Below, piece by piece: positions 1 through 9,772 of a DNA stretch of 64,000 nt. The stretch is from NCBI RefSeq assembly GCF_000236165.1, contig NZ_CM001373.1:2840054-2904053 (forward strand), written 5' to 3'. The first letter of the stretch is position 1. Each line of letters opens with the position of its first letter. This DNA is from Fluoribacter dumoffii NY 23. Lineage in GTDB: Bacteria > Pseudomonadota > Gammaproteobacteria > Legionellales > Legionellaceae. The notes below the pieces were generated by a model, which saw only the letters and a list, made by a program, of their open reading frames with translations, was not told the DNA's origin and did no database searches. The position numbers and the translations under genes are program-made.

Positions 1-328
1 CTACGTCCGCTTGGGATACTTCTTTATCACGGATGGCAACAATTCCATGGGAATTTAAACTACGGATATGGCTACCGGCAATTCCTGCATAAACAGTCCT
101 CACCTCACACCCAGCCATAAGTTCTGCTTCTTGAACTGCACGCTGGATAGAATTTACAGTAGCTTCTATATCAACCACAACACCACGTTTCAGACCACGA
201 GAGGGATGACGACCTATACCGATGATTTCTATTGCACCATCTGCTGTCACTTCTCCAATTAATGCGATAACTTTTGAAGTTCCAATATCCAAGCCAGTGA
301 TAATATCTTTTTCTATTTTTTTTGCCAT
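1..328 (-). CDS. ftsA: Cell division protein FtsA, N-terminal part (cut by window edge)
   Basis: Actin-like ATPase that tethers FtsZ to the inner membrane and recruits late division proteins. The first 109 codons are visible and begin MAKKIEKDIITGLDIGTSKV. The GLDIGTSKV segment (about residues 12-20) is the phosphate-1 loop of the actin/Hsp70 fold, and the later VEAxx-type SHI region (AGIAGSHIRS) fits the 1C domain of FtsA. The gene is the last visible member of the dcw cluster. Its ATG shares one base with the ftsQ stop (TAATG), so the two are probably translationally coupled. The rest of the gene, and presumably ftsZ, lie outside the window. Confidence 0.95.
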   Translation of the reverse strand, partial: MAKKIEKDIITGLDIGTSKVIALIGEVTADGAIEIIGIGRHPSRGLKRGVVVDIEATVNSIQRAVQEAELMAGCEVRTVYAGIAGSHIRSLNSHGIVAIRDKEVSQADV

Positions 329-1059
329 TATCGTTCCGTTTGTTGTTTCCACTGTACCGCCATACCACGTGGATAACGCAGGTCCACGCTTGACAATTGC
401 TCAATTTTTTCGGCAAACACTGCAGGATATGCTTTACAAAAACGCAGCAATCGATCCTCTAACTCTTTCTTTCCTAAATATATTTTTATATCATTACCTA
501 AAAGCAATACCCAGGATTGGTTTGCCCTTAAATGCAGTCCAGTGGCGTTTACGCCATACATTGATGATATCTTACTCAATTTTTCGTAAACTTGTAAGAC
601 TTCTGCTTGTTGAGATGCGGGTCCTTTTAATCGGGGTAGATTTAAACCCTCAGGTATGCCACCTTCATTAAATAGTCTCCCATCCTCTGTCATTAATGCA
701 TTATTCCAGACTGCAGCAGGTTTTTTTTCAACAAGCCTTATTTTCAAAGTATCAGGCCAAACACGCTCGACAGTTGCTGTATCAATCCAGTTCATTTCAC
801 TTAAATCTTTTTGTAGTCCCCTAACTGATAAAGTAAAAAAGCTGTCACTTAAATATTTTGCCAATACTCCTTCCAATTCTTTATGTGTTACATGTTCGTA
901 ATTCGCAGCGACCTTGATTGTAGTAATTGGAAACCGCTGCGGATCTGATACATAATAATAGCCTAATCGGCATGTCAAGAATATAGCACTTAAACTTAAT
1001 ACCAATAACCAACAGATATATCGAAAATTTCCTGAGTCAATATCCCTATTTTTATTCAT
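328..1059 (-). CDS. ftsQ: Cell division protein FtsQ
   Basis: Bitopic inner-membrane divisome protein that links early and late division proteins (FtsB/FtsL partners). The 243-residue product has a short cytoplasmic tail, one membrane segment (about residues 13-32), a POTRA-like region (about 40-110, FPITTIKVAANYEHVT to VEKKPAAVW) and an FtsQ beta domain. I start it at the ATG at 1059, six bases after the ddl stop. A longer frame from a TTG at 1098 would overlap ddl by 34 bases and has no clear ribosome site. Position between ddl and ftsA is the classical dcw order. Confidence 0.93.
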   Translation of the reverse strand: MNKNRDIDSGNFRYICWLLVLSLSAIFLTCRLGYYYVSDPQRFPITTIKVAANYEHVTHKELEGVLAKYLSDSFFTLSVRGLQKDLSEMNWIDTATVERVWPDTLKIRLVEKKPAAVWNNALMTEDGRLFNEGGIPEGLNLPRLKGPASQQAEVLQVYEKLSKISSMYGVNATGLHLRANQSWVLLLGNDIKIYLGKKELEDRLLRFCKAYPAVFAEKIEQLSSVDLRYPRGMAVQWKQQTER

Positions 1060-1064
1060 GGCTT

Positions 1065-2159
1065 TCACAGATAGTTGGTTACTAAGTGTTGGCGACAATG
1101 CTGATGCACCATGGCAATCCGAATTAATTCATCTAATAATTCGGGATAAGGCAGACCGCTTGCCTCCCATAGTTTGGGATACATGCTAATCGAGGTAAAA
1201 CCAGGTAAGGTGTTTATCTCGTTAAAATATATAGTTTCAGTTTTGTCATTTACAAAAAAATCTACACGCGCCATACCCTTACATTTTAACCGGATAAAGA
1301 TATCCGCAGCCGCCTTCTTTAATTGCTCATACAACGACTGACTCAGAGCAGCAGGTATAATTAAATCCGTTTGCCCGCTCTCCAAATATTTCGCTGAATA
1401 AGAATAAAAACCATCCGGATGATTAACTCGTATTTCCCCAGCGATACTGACTCTTGGCTCTCCTGAGGGGATAAGAGCTTCCAGAACTGACAATTCAATT
1501 TCCCGGCCAGAAATAAATGATTCAACTAAAATTTCTTCATCGTAACGTAAGGCATCATCTACAGCGACTATCAATTCCGCCATATTTTTTGCTTTATGTA
1601 TGCCTACACTGGAGCCCATTGCACAGGGTTTGACAAATACAGGCCAGCCAAACTCTTCTGCAACCTGCTGGCAAAAGTGTTGCCTCTCAGAAGCTGAGCT
1701 GTGCCAGGACAAAAGTTTGTAATTTGCTGATTTTAACCCATTGATACAGACTATGCGTCTTGCCATATCTTTATCCATGCCAATGGATGAAGACAGTACA
1801 TCACAGCCAACATAGGCTACACCAGATAGTTCAAGCATGCCTTGCAAGCAACCATCCTCATATAACGGTCCGTGTACTACAGGAAAAACAATATCGGCAT
1901 CAACAGATAAACGACCGTTAATAAATAAACCAGCTAATGGCTTTGAGCGTTCAGTTACAACGGGCAGTCTCTCTTTACAAGCAAGTAAATCCTGATACTC
2001 ATGAAGATGAAATAATCCTTCTTTATCCATCGCTACAGGAATAATATTGTATTTTCCAGCATCTAAATGGGCAAGTACAGATGCAGCTGAGATCAATGAG
2101 ATTTCGTGCTCGCCAGATTTTCCACCATAAAGAAGAACCAGATTGAGTAGTTTGGACAT
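1065..2159 (-). CDS. ddl: D-alanine--D-alanine ligase
   Basis: Cytoplasmic ATP-grasp ligase that joins two D-alanines for the peptidoglycan stem peptide. The start [14 protein letters not shown] is the family N-terminal motif, [12 protein letters not shown] is the ATP-grasp central region, and [18 protein letters not shown] carries the Mg-binding Glu/Asn and the C-terminal active-site loop. At 364 residues it has the length of E. coli DdlA (364) more than DdlB (306), although it sits in the ddlB position of the dcw cluster. Its ATG overlaps the murB stop by one base. Confidence 0.96.
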   Translation of the reverse strand: MSKLLNLVLLYGGKSGEHEISLISAASVLAHLDAGKYNIIPVAMDKEGLFHLHEYQDLLACKERLPVVTERSKPLAGLFINGRLSVDADIVFPVVHGPLYEDGCLQGMLELSGVAYVGCDVLSSSIGMDKDMARRIVCINGLKSANYKLLSWHSSASERQHFCQQVAEEFGWPVFVKPCAMGSSVGIHKAKNMAELIVAVDDALRYDEEILVESFISGREIELSVLEALIPSGEPRVSIAGEIRVNHPDGFYSYSAKYLESGQTDLIIPAALSQSLYEQLKKAAADIFIRLKCKGMARVDFFVNDKTETIYFNEINTLPGFTSISMYPKLWEASGLPYPELLDELIRIAMVHQHCRQHLVTNYL

Positions 2160-3070
2160 TAAAGGTCTCCGATTATATGAACTTCGCGCATCAACTCAAT
2201 CGTTGTCTGCTCACGAACTTTAGTTTGTACCAAATGTATCAATGCCTCAATGTCAGCTGCAGTTGCTGAGCCTTGATGATTGATAATAAAATTTGCATGT
2301 TTTTGAGAAACCATGGCGCCACCAATATTGAACCCTTTTAATCCGCAGGATTCAATAAGCCGAGCTGCAAAATTACCCAAGGGATTTCGAAACACTGACC
2401 CGCAATTGTACTCATTAGTTGGTTGGGTATTGGCCCGGTGCTCCAGCAATTCCTTTATAACCTGCAATGAAGTTTCCTTCTTTCCAGGATTTAGCCTGAA
2501 TGTGGCAGAAATAAACCATTCATCAGGAGGGCCTGAAACATGGCGATAAGCCACTTCATATTCTTCAGGCTTGCGAGTTGTTATCTCGCCCTTGCGGTTC
2601 ATGGTTTGCACTTCGCTTACGAATTGCCAGGTTTCACCCCCGTGACAGCCGGCATTCATTCGCAAAGCCCCGCCCATAGTGCCAGGAATTCCAGCCCAAA
2701 ACTCTCCTCCGGCTAAATCATTGCGCGCACAAAAACGCGCCATGCTCGCACAAGATACCCCAGCTTCAACTTTCACAGTCTGCGCATCTAAAAGAGAAAT
2801 TTCTTTCAAACATCCTTGGGTAAGGATCACTGTACCTGAAAATCCACCGTCACGGATTAAAGAGTTAGAACCTAATCCGAGCCACAATAAAGGCTCTGTT
2901 TCAGGAAGTTTATGAAGAAATGAAGCCAAATCAGCAGTATTTTTCGGCTTATAAAGCTTGGCTGCAGGCCCTCCAACACGCCAGGTGGTATATTCAGCCA
3001 AGGGTTCATTATAAAGCAAAGTGCCCTGAAATTTATTATCAAGGCTGTAATCATTCTCAGTTGGACTCAT
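2159..3070 (-). CDS. murB: UDP-N-acetylenolpyruvoylglucosamine reductase
   Basis: FAD- and NADPH-dependent reductase that makes UDP-MurNAc, the second committed step of peptidoglycan synthesis. Recognisable segments are [23 protein letters not shown] (FAD site), [16 protein letters not shown], the catalytic-serine segment NCGSVFRNP, and the C-terminal [10 protein letters not shown]. The length (303 residues) and the GSVFRNP form fit the shorter type II MurB and not the E. coli type I enzyme. Placement between murC and ddl differs from E. coli, where murB is elsewhere, but keeps precursor synthesis genes together. Confidence 0.96.
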   Translation of the reverse strand: MSPTENDYSLDNKFQGTLLYNEPLAEYTTWRVGGPAAKLYKPKNTADLASFLHKLPETEPLLWLGLGSNSLIRDGGFSGTVILTQGCLKEISLLDAQTVKVEAGVSCASMARFCARNDLAGGEFWAGIPGTMGGALRMNAGCHGGETWQFVSEVQTMNRKGEITTRKPEEYEVAYRHVSGPPDEWFISATFRLNPGKKETSLQVIKELLEHRANTQPTNEYNCGSVFRNPLGNFAARLIESCGLKGFNIGGAMVSQKHANFIINHQGSATAADIEALIHLVQTKVREQTTIELMREVHIIGDL

Positions 3071-3080
3071 GTTGCTCTCA

Positions 3081-4487
3081 CTATTCTTTCATCAAGTTCA
3101 CAGCAATTTGACCAATACTTCCAGCACCTTGCATCAAAATCACATCGCCATCTTTAATCAGCTGGTTGAGCATTGATTTAAGCGATTGTTCATTCACAAG
3201 AGTTACTTTTTTATCTTTGCCTCTAATTTTTTGAGCCAAACTCTCGCTTGTTATCCCTGGAATTTCCGGTTCCCCCGCCGAGTAGATATCAAATAAGAAT
3301 AATTCGTCAGCAAGGCTTAATACATCGACAAATTGTTCCTGCAAAGATTGAGTTCTTGTATAGCGATGGGGTTGGAACACATGTACGAGCCGTTTATTTG
3401 GCCAGACATGTCGAAATGCATCTATAGTGGATAAAATTTCCTGGGGATGATGGCCATAATCGTCAACGATAAGAGCGGAACCATGTTCAAATCTCTTCTC
3501 GCCTAACATTTGGAAACGACGGCCAACTCCTTGGAATTTTGCTAAAGCACGTATAATGGAAGCATCATCGACTCCCAATTGGGTAGCAATCGCAATAGCA
3601 GCCAAAGCATTTAATACATTATGGCGGCCCGGATATTGGAATTGGATTTTTAATGCCGTGTAAGGTACCGGGCGTACTACAGTAAATTCACTTAGCAATT
3701 CATTTTGAGTCCAGTTAATTGCACGGTAATGAGCTTCTTCGGCAAATCCATAAGTCAGCGTCGGCCGTTCAAGAGCTGGGAGAATTTTTCGTACTTCTGA
3801 ATCATCAATACATACCACTGCCAATCCGTAAAAAGGCAAATGATGTAAAAACTCAAGAAATGTGGTTCTTAATTTTTCAAAATTATTCTCATAGTTATCC
3901 ATATGATCTGCATCAATATTGGTTACTATGGCCATCATGGGTTTTAAAAATAAAAATGAAGCATCACTTTCATCAGCCTCAACAACAAAATAAGGAGATT
4001 GACCAAGTTGAGCATTGACTCCCAGGCTATTTAATTTTCCACCGATTACAAAACTTGGGTCTAGACCCCCTTCAGCCAGGAGACTGCTTACAAGACTTGT
4101 GGTTGTCGTTTTACCGTGAGTACCGGCTACGGCAATCCCATGTCGAAAACGCATCAGTTCCGCAAGCATCGCAGCTCGTGGGATTACCGGAATCATTTGT
4201 TCGCGCGCAGCTACGATTTCCGGATTATTCATGCCCACAGCAGAGGAACGAACTACCACATCAGCACCTTTTATATGTTCTGCTTTATGCCCCATATAAA
4301 CCGGAATGCCTAAAGATTTTAATCTTTGTACCGTACTGCCTTCACCCAGATCAGAACCTGTAATGCGATATCCTTGGTAATGCAGTACCTCGGCGATACC
4401 ACACATCCCCACTCCACCTATGCCAACAAAATGTATTTGTTCTACACACCCCATCCTTGAAGATATAAATTGTCCTGAATTAGCCAC
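3081..4487 (-). CDS. murC: UDP-N-acetylmuramate--L-alanine ligase
   Basis: Cytoplasmic Mur ligase adding L-Ala to UDP-MurNAc. It has the N-terminal Rossmann motif HFVGIGGVGM (about residues 19-28), the ATP loop GTHGKTTT at 122-129, the EADESD segment and the DDYGHHP motif of the C-terminal domain. I chose the GTG at 4487 because a G-rich ribosome-site-like tract (AAGGGGGGGG) precedes it directly; the alternative is an ATG at 4454, just before the conserved CVEQIHFVGIGG. The run of eight Gs abutting the start is unusual (see findings). The ftsW stop lies nine bases upstream. Confidence 0.95.
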   Translation of the reverse strand: MANSGQFISSRMGCVEQIHFVGIGGVGMCGIAEVLHYQGYRITGSDLGEGSTVQRLKSLGIPVYMGHKAEHIKGADVVVRSSAVGMNNPEIVAAREQMIPVIPRAAMLAELMRFRHGIAVAGTHGKTTTTSLVSSLLAEGGLDPSFVIGGKLNSLGVNAQLGQSPYFVVEADESDASFLFLKPMMAIVTNIDADHMDNYENNFEKLRTTFLEFLHHLPFYGLAVVCIDDSEVRKILPALERPTLTYGFAEEAHYRAINWTQNELLSEFTVVRPVPYTALKIQFQYPGRHNVLNALAAIAIATQLGVDDASIIRALAKFQGVGRRFQMLGEKRFEHGSALIVDDYGHHPQEILSTIDAFRHVWPNKRLVHVFQPHRYTRTQSLQEQFVDVLSLADELFLFDIYSAGEPEIPGITSESLAQKIRGKDKKVTLVNEQSLKSMLNQLIKDGDVILMQGAGSIGQIAVNLMKE

Positions 4488-4496
4488 ACCCCCCCC

Positions 4497-5672
4497 TTAT
4501 GCTGACAATGGCCCTAACCCCAAAGCTTGCCAACGATTTTCATGATCAATGCGCAATAATAGCGCAATTACCACACAATTGATAACCATACTTGCACCGC
4601 CATAACTCATTAATGGGAGAGTGAGTCCTTTTGTCGGTAACAATCCCGAGTTAACTCCCATATTAATGGCGGCTTGCAGCCCTAACCAAAAAGTTAAACC
4701 ATAAGCAGTATACGAAGCAAATAATCGTTCCTGGGTATGAGCATTATAGGCAATAGTCAACCCCCTGATTACCAGGATACTGTATAACAACATGACCATT
4801 AAAATACCTACCAAGCCCAACTCTTCTGCTAAAACCGCAAATAAAAAATCAGTATGTGCTTCGGGTAAATACAATAATTTTTGAATACTTTCTCCCAAAC
4901 CAGCACCAAACCATCCTCCTCGGCCAAATGCAATTAAGGACTGTGTCAGTTGATAACCACTATTATACTGATCTGCCCAGGGATCTAAAAAGGCAGTTAA
5001 ACGGGCTACGCGGTATGGAGAAGAAACCGCCAAAAAAGCCAAAGCTGCCATGACTCCGAACATCAAGCCGATATAATAGCGTAATTTCACACCCGCTAAA
5101 AATAACATGGCCATCACTGTACCCGAAATCACAACGGTTGCCCCAAAGTCTGGCTCCAGTAATAATAAAAAGGAAACTACTGCCAAAATAACCATCGGTT
5201 TAATAAAGCCCAGGATGCTGTTGCTCACTGCTTTTTGTTGACGGACCAAATATCCTGAGAGATAAAAAATCATCGTGAGCTTGGCAAGTTCGGATACTTG
5301 AATCCCTATGGGCCCAAAGGATAACCATCGCCGACTGCCATTGACTGAGCGTCCTATTCCCGGAATCAGTACAATAAGTAACATGAACAAACAAATTAAC
5401 AGCATGGGCATACTAATACGTTCCCAAACACTGCTATCGGTTCTAATCACGACAAGGGCAATCATTAAACCCGCAAATAAATAACAGGCCTGGCGAATTA
5501 AAAAATGAAATGGCTGATGAAAATATTTGGTAGATATCATGACCGAACTAGAGGCCACCATCATCAGACCAATTATTAACAAAGCAATGACCACGCTAAT
5601 CAGCCATTTATCATAAAGTGAAATAGGCCTGCTTACAGGTTTTCCCCTTTGATTCACATGTCTAGGCCGCAT
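4497..5672 (-). CDS. ftsW: Septal peptidoglycan glycosyltransferase FtsW (SEDS family)
   Basis: Polytopic inner-membrane SEDS protein that polymerises lipid II at the septum with FtsI. The 391-residue product has about ten membrane segments, the loop motif GIQVSELAKL, and the conserved EAHTDFLFAVLAEELG segment holding the SEDS catalytic Asp. The C terminus ends LPLMSYGGASMVINCV, typical of FtsW/RodA. It lies between murD (three bases away) and murC. In E. coli murG lies between ftsW and murC; here there is no room for it. Confidence 0.96.
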   Translation of the reverse strand: MRPRHVNQRGKPVSRPISLYDKWLISVVIALLIIGLMMVASSSVMISTKYFHQPFHFLIRQACYLFAGLMIALVVIRTDSSVWERISMPMLLICLFMLLIVLIPGIGRSVNGSRRWLSFGPIGIQVSELAKLTMIFYLSGYLVRQQKAVSNSILGFIKPMVILAVVSFLLLLEPDFGATVVISGTVMAMLFLAGVKLRYYIGLMFGVMAALAFLAVSSPYRVARLTAFLDPWADQYNSGYQLTQSLIAFGRGGWFGAGLGESIQKLLYLPEAHTDFLFAVLAEELGLVGILMVMLLYSILVIRGLTIAYNAHTQERLFASYTAYGLTFWLGLQAAINMGVNSGLLPTKGLTLPLMSYGGASMVINCVVIALLLRIDHENRWQALGLGPLSA

Positions 5673-5675
5673 TGG

Positions 5676-7007
5676 TTACAACCCGCTCACTAAAGAAGCA
5701 AACGATTCACCGCGATGATTAAAATCGCGAAACATATCCAGGCTGGCGCATGCGGGAGACAGTAATACCACATCTCCGGGTTTTGCCTGCGATTTGGCGA
5801 TAGAAACCGCACTATCCAAAGAGGACGCACGTGTTATAGGTACTACGTTAGATAGAGCAGTCTCTATCTTGTCTGCATCTTCGCCAATTAAAATAATTGA
5901 TCTTACATACTCAGCGATTGGTTGGGACAGTTCGCTAAAATCGGCACCTTTTCCTTGTCCGCCGGCAATAAGTACAATCTTTCCTTGCATAGAACCTCCT
6001 ATTCCATTAATAGCAGAAATGGTTGCACCAATATTCGTTCCTTTCGAATCATTAATCCAATCAACTCCATCAAGAGTTCGCACCCATTGACAACGATGCG
6101 GCAATCCAGTAAATGAAGTCAATACATTCTTAATGTGTTGATGTGAAATCCCTGCCGCATCCACTAATGCAGAAGCAGCAAGCGCGTTTAACCAATTATG
6201 AACTCCTTTGATCAATACAGAATCAACGGGCAAAATGCAAGCGTCGCCCTTTGCCAAATAGATTTTATCTTCCTGGGTGATTAATCCCCAATTGTTTCCT
6301 GCAGGGACATCAGCGCCAAAAGAAATAGAATCAACCTCTGTAGTTGGAATTGTATCCGCATCCTCACGGTTAAACAGGGCCACTTGTGCTTGATGGTATA
6401 TGCGTTGTTTGGCTTGGATATAAGCCTCCATTGTATGGTGCCTGTCCAAATGGTCTGGAGATACATTCAGGATAGTCGCAGCGATTGGAGCCAACGAGTA
6501 AGTTAAATCCAATTGAAAGCTGGATAGCTCCAATACCCATAGGTCATACTGATGTCCATCATAGAGCATATCGAGAACGGGTGTTCCTATATTTCCGGCT
6601 ACAGCAACCTTAAATCCCGCAGCCTTCGCCATTTCCCCGACTAAAGTAGTAACGGTTGATTTTCCGTTGGTTCCCGTAATTGCAATTACCGGGGCATGAA
6701 TTTCTCGGGCCAGGCACTCGATATCACCGTATATGTCGATGCCCATTTGCTTGGCTTTTAGCAAGAAAGGGGTATCCAGGGGCAATCCCGGGCTTGCAAT
6801 AATATCCGAAAGCTTGGCCAATACCTCTTCAGGGATATGCTGTGTATAAACAGATACCCCCGGGAATTCTTTGGTAAATTCAGTAATGCCTGGGGCTTGG
6901 GCACGGGTATCAAAAGCAATAAAGGGTTTATTGTTCCTGCGTAAATATCGCGCTATCGATACTCCCGTTTTACCCAAACCTGCAACTAAATACAAAGGAG
7001 GATTCAT
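5676..7007 (-). CDS. murD: UDP-N-acetylmuramoylalanine--D-glutamate ligase
   Basis: Mur ligase adding D-Glu to UDP-MurNAc-L-Ala. It shows an N-terminal Rossmann start (LVAGLGKTGVS), the ATP loop GTNGKST at about residues 112-118, a LNVSPDHLDRH segment and the C-terminal NDSKGTN motif. At 443 residues it is of normal length. The ATG at 7007 follows an AAAGGAGG ribosome site. It sits between mraY and ftsW as in other gammaproteobacterial dcw clusters. Confidence 0.96.
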   Translation of the reverse strand: MNPPLYLVAGLGKTGVSIARYLRRNNKPFIAFDTRAQAPGITEFTKEFPGVSVYTQHIPEEVLAKLSDIIASPGLPLDTPFLLKAKQMGIDIYGDIECLAREIHAPVIAITGTNGKSTVTTLVGEMAKAAGFKVAVAGNIGTPVLDMLYDGHQYDLWVLELSSFQLDLTYSLAPIAATILNVSPDHLDRHHTMEAYIQAKQRIYHQAQVALFNREDADTIPTTEVDSISFGADVPAGNNWGLITQEDKIYLAKGDACILPVDSVLIKGVHNWLNALAASALVDAAGISHQHIKNVLTSFTGLPHRCQWVRTLDGVDWINDSKGTNIGATISAINGIGGSMQGKIVLIAGGQGKGADFSELSQPIAEYVRSIILIGEDADKIETALSNVVPITRASSLDSAVSIAKSQAKPGDVVLLSPACASLDMFRDFNHRGESFASLVSGL

Positions 7008-7020
7008 GGCTGTACCCTTT

Positions 7021-8106
7021 TTATCGAAGTTTTAAAGTAGCTAATCCGCATAATACAAACACAACGGTAATAATCCAAAATCTGACAATTATTTTAGGCT
7101 CCGACCAGCCCTTTAATTCAAAATGGTGATGCAATGGAGCCATTCTGAATAAGCGTTTTCCATGGGTGTATTTAAAGTAACCTACTTGTAAAATAACAGA
7201 AATTGTTTCAATAACAAATAAACCACCCATCATTAATAAAACCAATTCCTCTCGGATAACTACGGCAACAATTCCCAAAGCAGCCCCTAAGGCTAAAGAA
7301 CCTACATCACCCATAAATACTTGTGCGGGATAGGTATTGTACCAAAGAAAGCCCAGTCCTGCGCCCACAATTGAGGAGCAAAAAATCGTTAACTCACCTG
7401 TATTGGGAACATAGGGGATACCCAAGTAAGGTGCATAGACGGCATTACCGGAGGCGTAAGTAAAAATTCCCAGGGCTCCAGCAACCATAACTATAGGCAT
7501 AATAGCCAGGCCATCCAGACCGTCAGTCAAATTTACTGCGTTAGAACTTCCTACAATAACAAAATACCCTAAAATGGGAAAAAGAATACCTAGTCCTATA
7601 GTGAGCGATTTAAAAAAAGGTACGGTCAACTGGGTATGAACCGGTAAAGTGGCATGCATGTATAAATAAATCACAGCAATAAGGGCAATGATTGATTGCC
7701 AAAAATACTTCCAGCGGGCTGGGAGCCCTTTACTGTTTTTTAAAACCAGTTTGCGATAATCGTCTACCCAACCTACTACTCCGTTTGCAAGGGTTACCAG
7801 CAGGACGAGCCACAAACTGGACTGTTGTAAATCACCCCAAAGTAAGCAACTTACGGTAATTGCTAACAAGATTAAGACTCCTCCCATAGTTGGAGTCCCT
7901 GCTTTAGATAAATGGGTTTGAGGACCGTCATCCCTTACCATCTGACCTATCTGCAAACCACGTAACCAGCGAATCATCAGGGGACCACAAACTAATCCAA
8001 CGATAAGAGCGGTCAAGGCAGCCAGAATGGATCTAAAAGTCAGGTATTGAAAAACTCTTAACGCATGATACTGTCCTTGGAATAGCTGCGTTAGCCAGTA
8101 GAGCAT
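7021..8106 (-). CDS. mraY: Phospho-N-acetylmuramoyl-pentapeptide transferase
   Basis: Inner-membrane enzyme that transfers phospho-MurNAc-pentapeptide to undecaprenyl phosphate, giving lipid I. The 361-residue product has about ten membrane segments and the family motifs [30 protein letters not shown] and HHHFELKGW. The ATG at 8106 has a GAGGA ribosome site; a TTG extension to 8130 is unlikely. E. coli MraY is 360 residues. A 188-base gap separates it from murF upstream. Confidence 0.96.
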   Translation of the reverse strand: MLYWLTQLFQGQYHALRVFQYLTFRSILAALTALIVGLVCGPLMIRWLRGLQIGQMVRDDGPQTHLSKAGTPTMGGVLILLAITVSCLLWGDLQQSSLWLVLLVTLANGVVGWVDDYRKLVLKNSKGLPARWKYFWQSIIALIAVIYLYMHATLPVHTQLTVPFFKSLTIGLGILFPILGYFVIVGSSNAVNLTDGLDGLAIMPIVMVAGALGIFTYASGNAVYAPYLGIPYVPNTGELTIFCSSIVGAGLGFLWYNTYPAQVFMGDVGSLALGAALGIVAVVIREELVLLMMGGLFVIETISVILQVGYFKYTHGKRLFRMAPLHHHFELKGWSEPKIIVRFWIITVVFVLCGLATLKLR

Positions 8107-8294
8107 AATTGTTCCTCTTGTTAACCCCAATCATGGGTTTGTGTTAAGTAACGCCCACAGGATAATGGGCCAAAAAGTGGCCAAGCATACCATAAACCTA
8201 AATACCATACAGCATCATATAAAAAAAATTATTGGGTTCTTAAATGCAAATATTTATTATCGCGCAGGCCAGGATCATTCGTTCCCTTTTAACC

Positions 8295-9620
8295 CTATAT
8301 CAGTTGATGCACAACTTTTTCCATTGCACTGGAACGGGAGCCTTTTACCAACACCACGGTGTTGGGCGACAACTTGTCTACCAGACTTTTTATCAGTTGG
8401 TCCTGGTTACCAAAATGCTCACCGCCAACACCAAATGATTCAGCAGCCAATTTGCTGTTAGAGCCACAGCTGAGTAACCGGTTTATACCCAGCCGACGTG
8501 CCGCCAACCCGACTTCCTGATGGTGTTGCGTTGCCCAGGTACCCAACTCGCCCATATCCCCGAAAACAAAAATCTTTTCTCCTGGCCGCTCTGACAATAC
8601 TTCCAGGGCAGCTAAAACAGAGCGCAAATTTGCATTATAAGTATCATCGATTATGATGGATTGATTTTTTCCTTTAAGAACAGTCAAGCGTCCTTTTACA
8701 CCGCCAAATCGGTTTAATCCCTGTTGGATATCTTTTATGGAAATTCCTACTGCGTGGCAACAGGCTGCAGCAGCCAGGGCATTACGAACATTGTGCAGAC
8801 CGGGAACTTGTAAGTGAATATCCGCTTGTCCCTTAGGAACGATTAAAGAAAACTGTCCGCAACCTAATTCGTCCAATTGCACATCCTGTGCATATATATC
8901 AGCCATGTGGTCCAGAGAAAAACGAAGAACTTTTTTGTTAATAAGTAACTCGTCCCAAAAATGGGCATAAGCATCATCATCATTTACCACGGCAACGCCC
9001 GCAAGTGACAGGCCTTGGTGGATTTCTCCCTTGGCACGAGCAACCCCATCAATAGAACCAAAACCTTCCACGTGAGCTGGGGCAATGTTATTAATTAAGG
9101 TGACATCCGGATGAACAATTGCGACGGTATGTGCGATTTCACCGGGATGGTTTGCGCCAAGCTCAAAAACTGCATAACGATGTTGATTGTTCAGCTGTAA
9201 AACACTTAGTGGCGCGCCAATATGATTATTCAGGTTGCCTCGAGTAGCATGGGAGGGGGAAGGTAAAATAGAAGCTATCATTTCCTTGGTTGTAGTTTTT
9301 CCATTGGATCCAGTCAGCGCAATAACAGGACAATGAATATCCTGCCGGTGTGCAGCTGCAATCTTAGCCAAGGCCTGGATGGGATCCGGAACAACAAACT
9401 GAGGTATGCTTACTCCTTCTATTGTATGATTTACTACCGCGGCTATTGCGCCCCTTGTTTCCGCTTCCTTAATAAACTCATGCCCGTCAAAGCGCTCACC
9501 CCGGATGGCAACAAATAAATTTCCCGGTTCCAGTTCACGGCTATCGGTACAAACACCGGTGAGTTCAGTATTGAGGTGACAAGGTTGGGCAAGTAATGCA
9601 GCAACAGTATTTAGGTTCAT
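8295..9620 (-). CDS. murF: UDP-N-acetylmuramoyl-tripeptide--D-alanyl-D-alanine ligase
   Basis: Mur ligase that adds the D-Ala-D-Ala dipeptide made by Ddl to the UDP-MurNAc tripeptide. The ATP loop GSNGKTT is at about residues 104-110, followed by the NNHIGAP-type segment and IIDDTYNANLRSV of the C-terminal domain. At 441 residues it is of normal length. It is the first gene of the visible dcw segment; murE and the upstream half of the cluster are not in the window. A candidate promoter lies 25-50 bases upstream. Confidence 0.96.
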   Translation of the reverse strand: MNLNTVAALLAQPCHLNTELTGVCTDSRELEPGNLFVAIRGERFDGHEFIKEAETRGAIAAVVNHTIEGVSIPQFVVPDPIQALAKIAAAHRQDIHCPVIALTGSNGKTTTKEMIASILPSPSHATRGNLNNHIGAPLSVLQLNNQHRYAVFELGANHPGEIAHTVAIVHPDVTLINNIAPAHVEGFGSIDGVARAKGEIHQGLSLAGVAVVNDDDAYAHFWDELLINKKVLRFSLDHMADIYAQDVQLDELGCGQFSLIVPKGQADIHLQVPGLHNVRNALAAAACCHAVGISIKDIQQGLNRFGGVKGRLTVLKGKNQSIIIDDTYNANLRSVLAALEVLSERPGEKIFVFGDMGELGTWATQHHQEVGLAARRLGINRLLSCGSNSKLAAESFGVGGEHFGNQDQLIKSLVDKLSPNTVVLVKGSRSSAMEKVVHQLI

Positions 9621-9645
9621 AGTATTAAGACTTGGCTAAAAGTCT

Positions 9646-9675
9646 AGTGTACTAACACTTGAGTATAGAGTTCAA
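9646..9675 (-). promoter_or_regulatory. Candidate promoter of murF
   Basis: On the minus strand TTGAAC (9675-9670) and TACACT (9651-9646) are separated by 18 bases, about 25 bases before the murF ATG. A TATACT hexamer also lies within the spacer. Eight consecutive Gs on the plus strand (9676-9683) abut the -35 side. Assignment is by eye only. Confidence 0.35.
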
Positions 9676-9772
9676 GGGGGGGGTCGCAGTAAAATTTTCA
9701 CCCGGTGCAGCTCAGCTGAGCAGGGAAATTCATCTATCCAAGCCCGCTGGTGCACCAGCCTGATTGAAACCT

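Noticed and set aside
171..416. Minus-strand open frame overlapping ftsA and ftsQ
   Set aside because: Out of frame with both recognised genes and rich in Trp, Arg and Ser; a shadow frame.
8107..8294. Possible small gene or RNA between mraY and murF
   Set aside because: No ribosome-site-led frame, no tRNA fold and no terminator were seen. The plus-strand open frames crossing it are shadows of murF.
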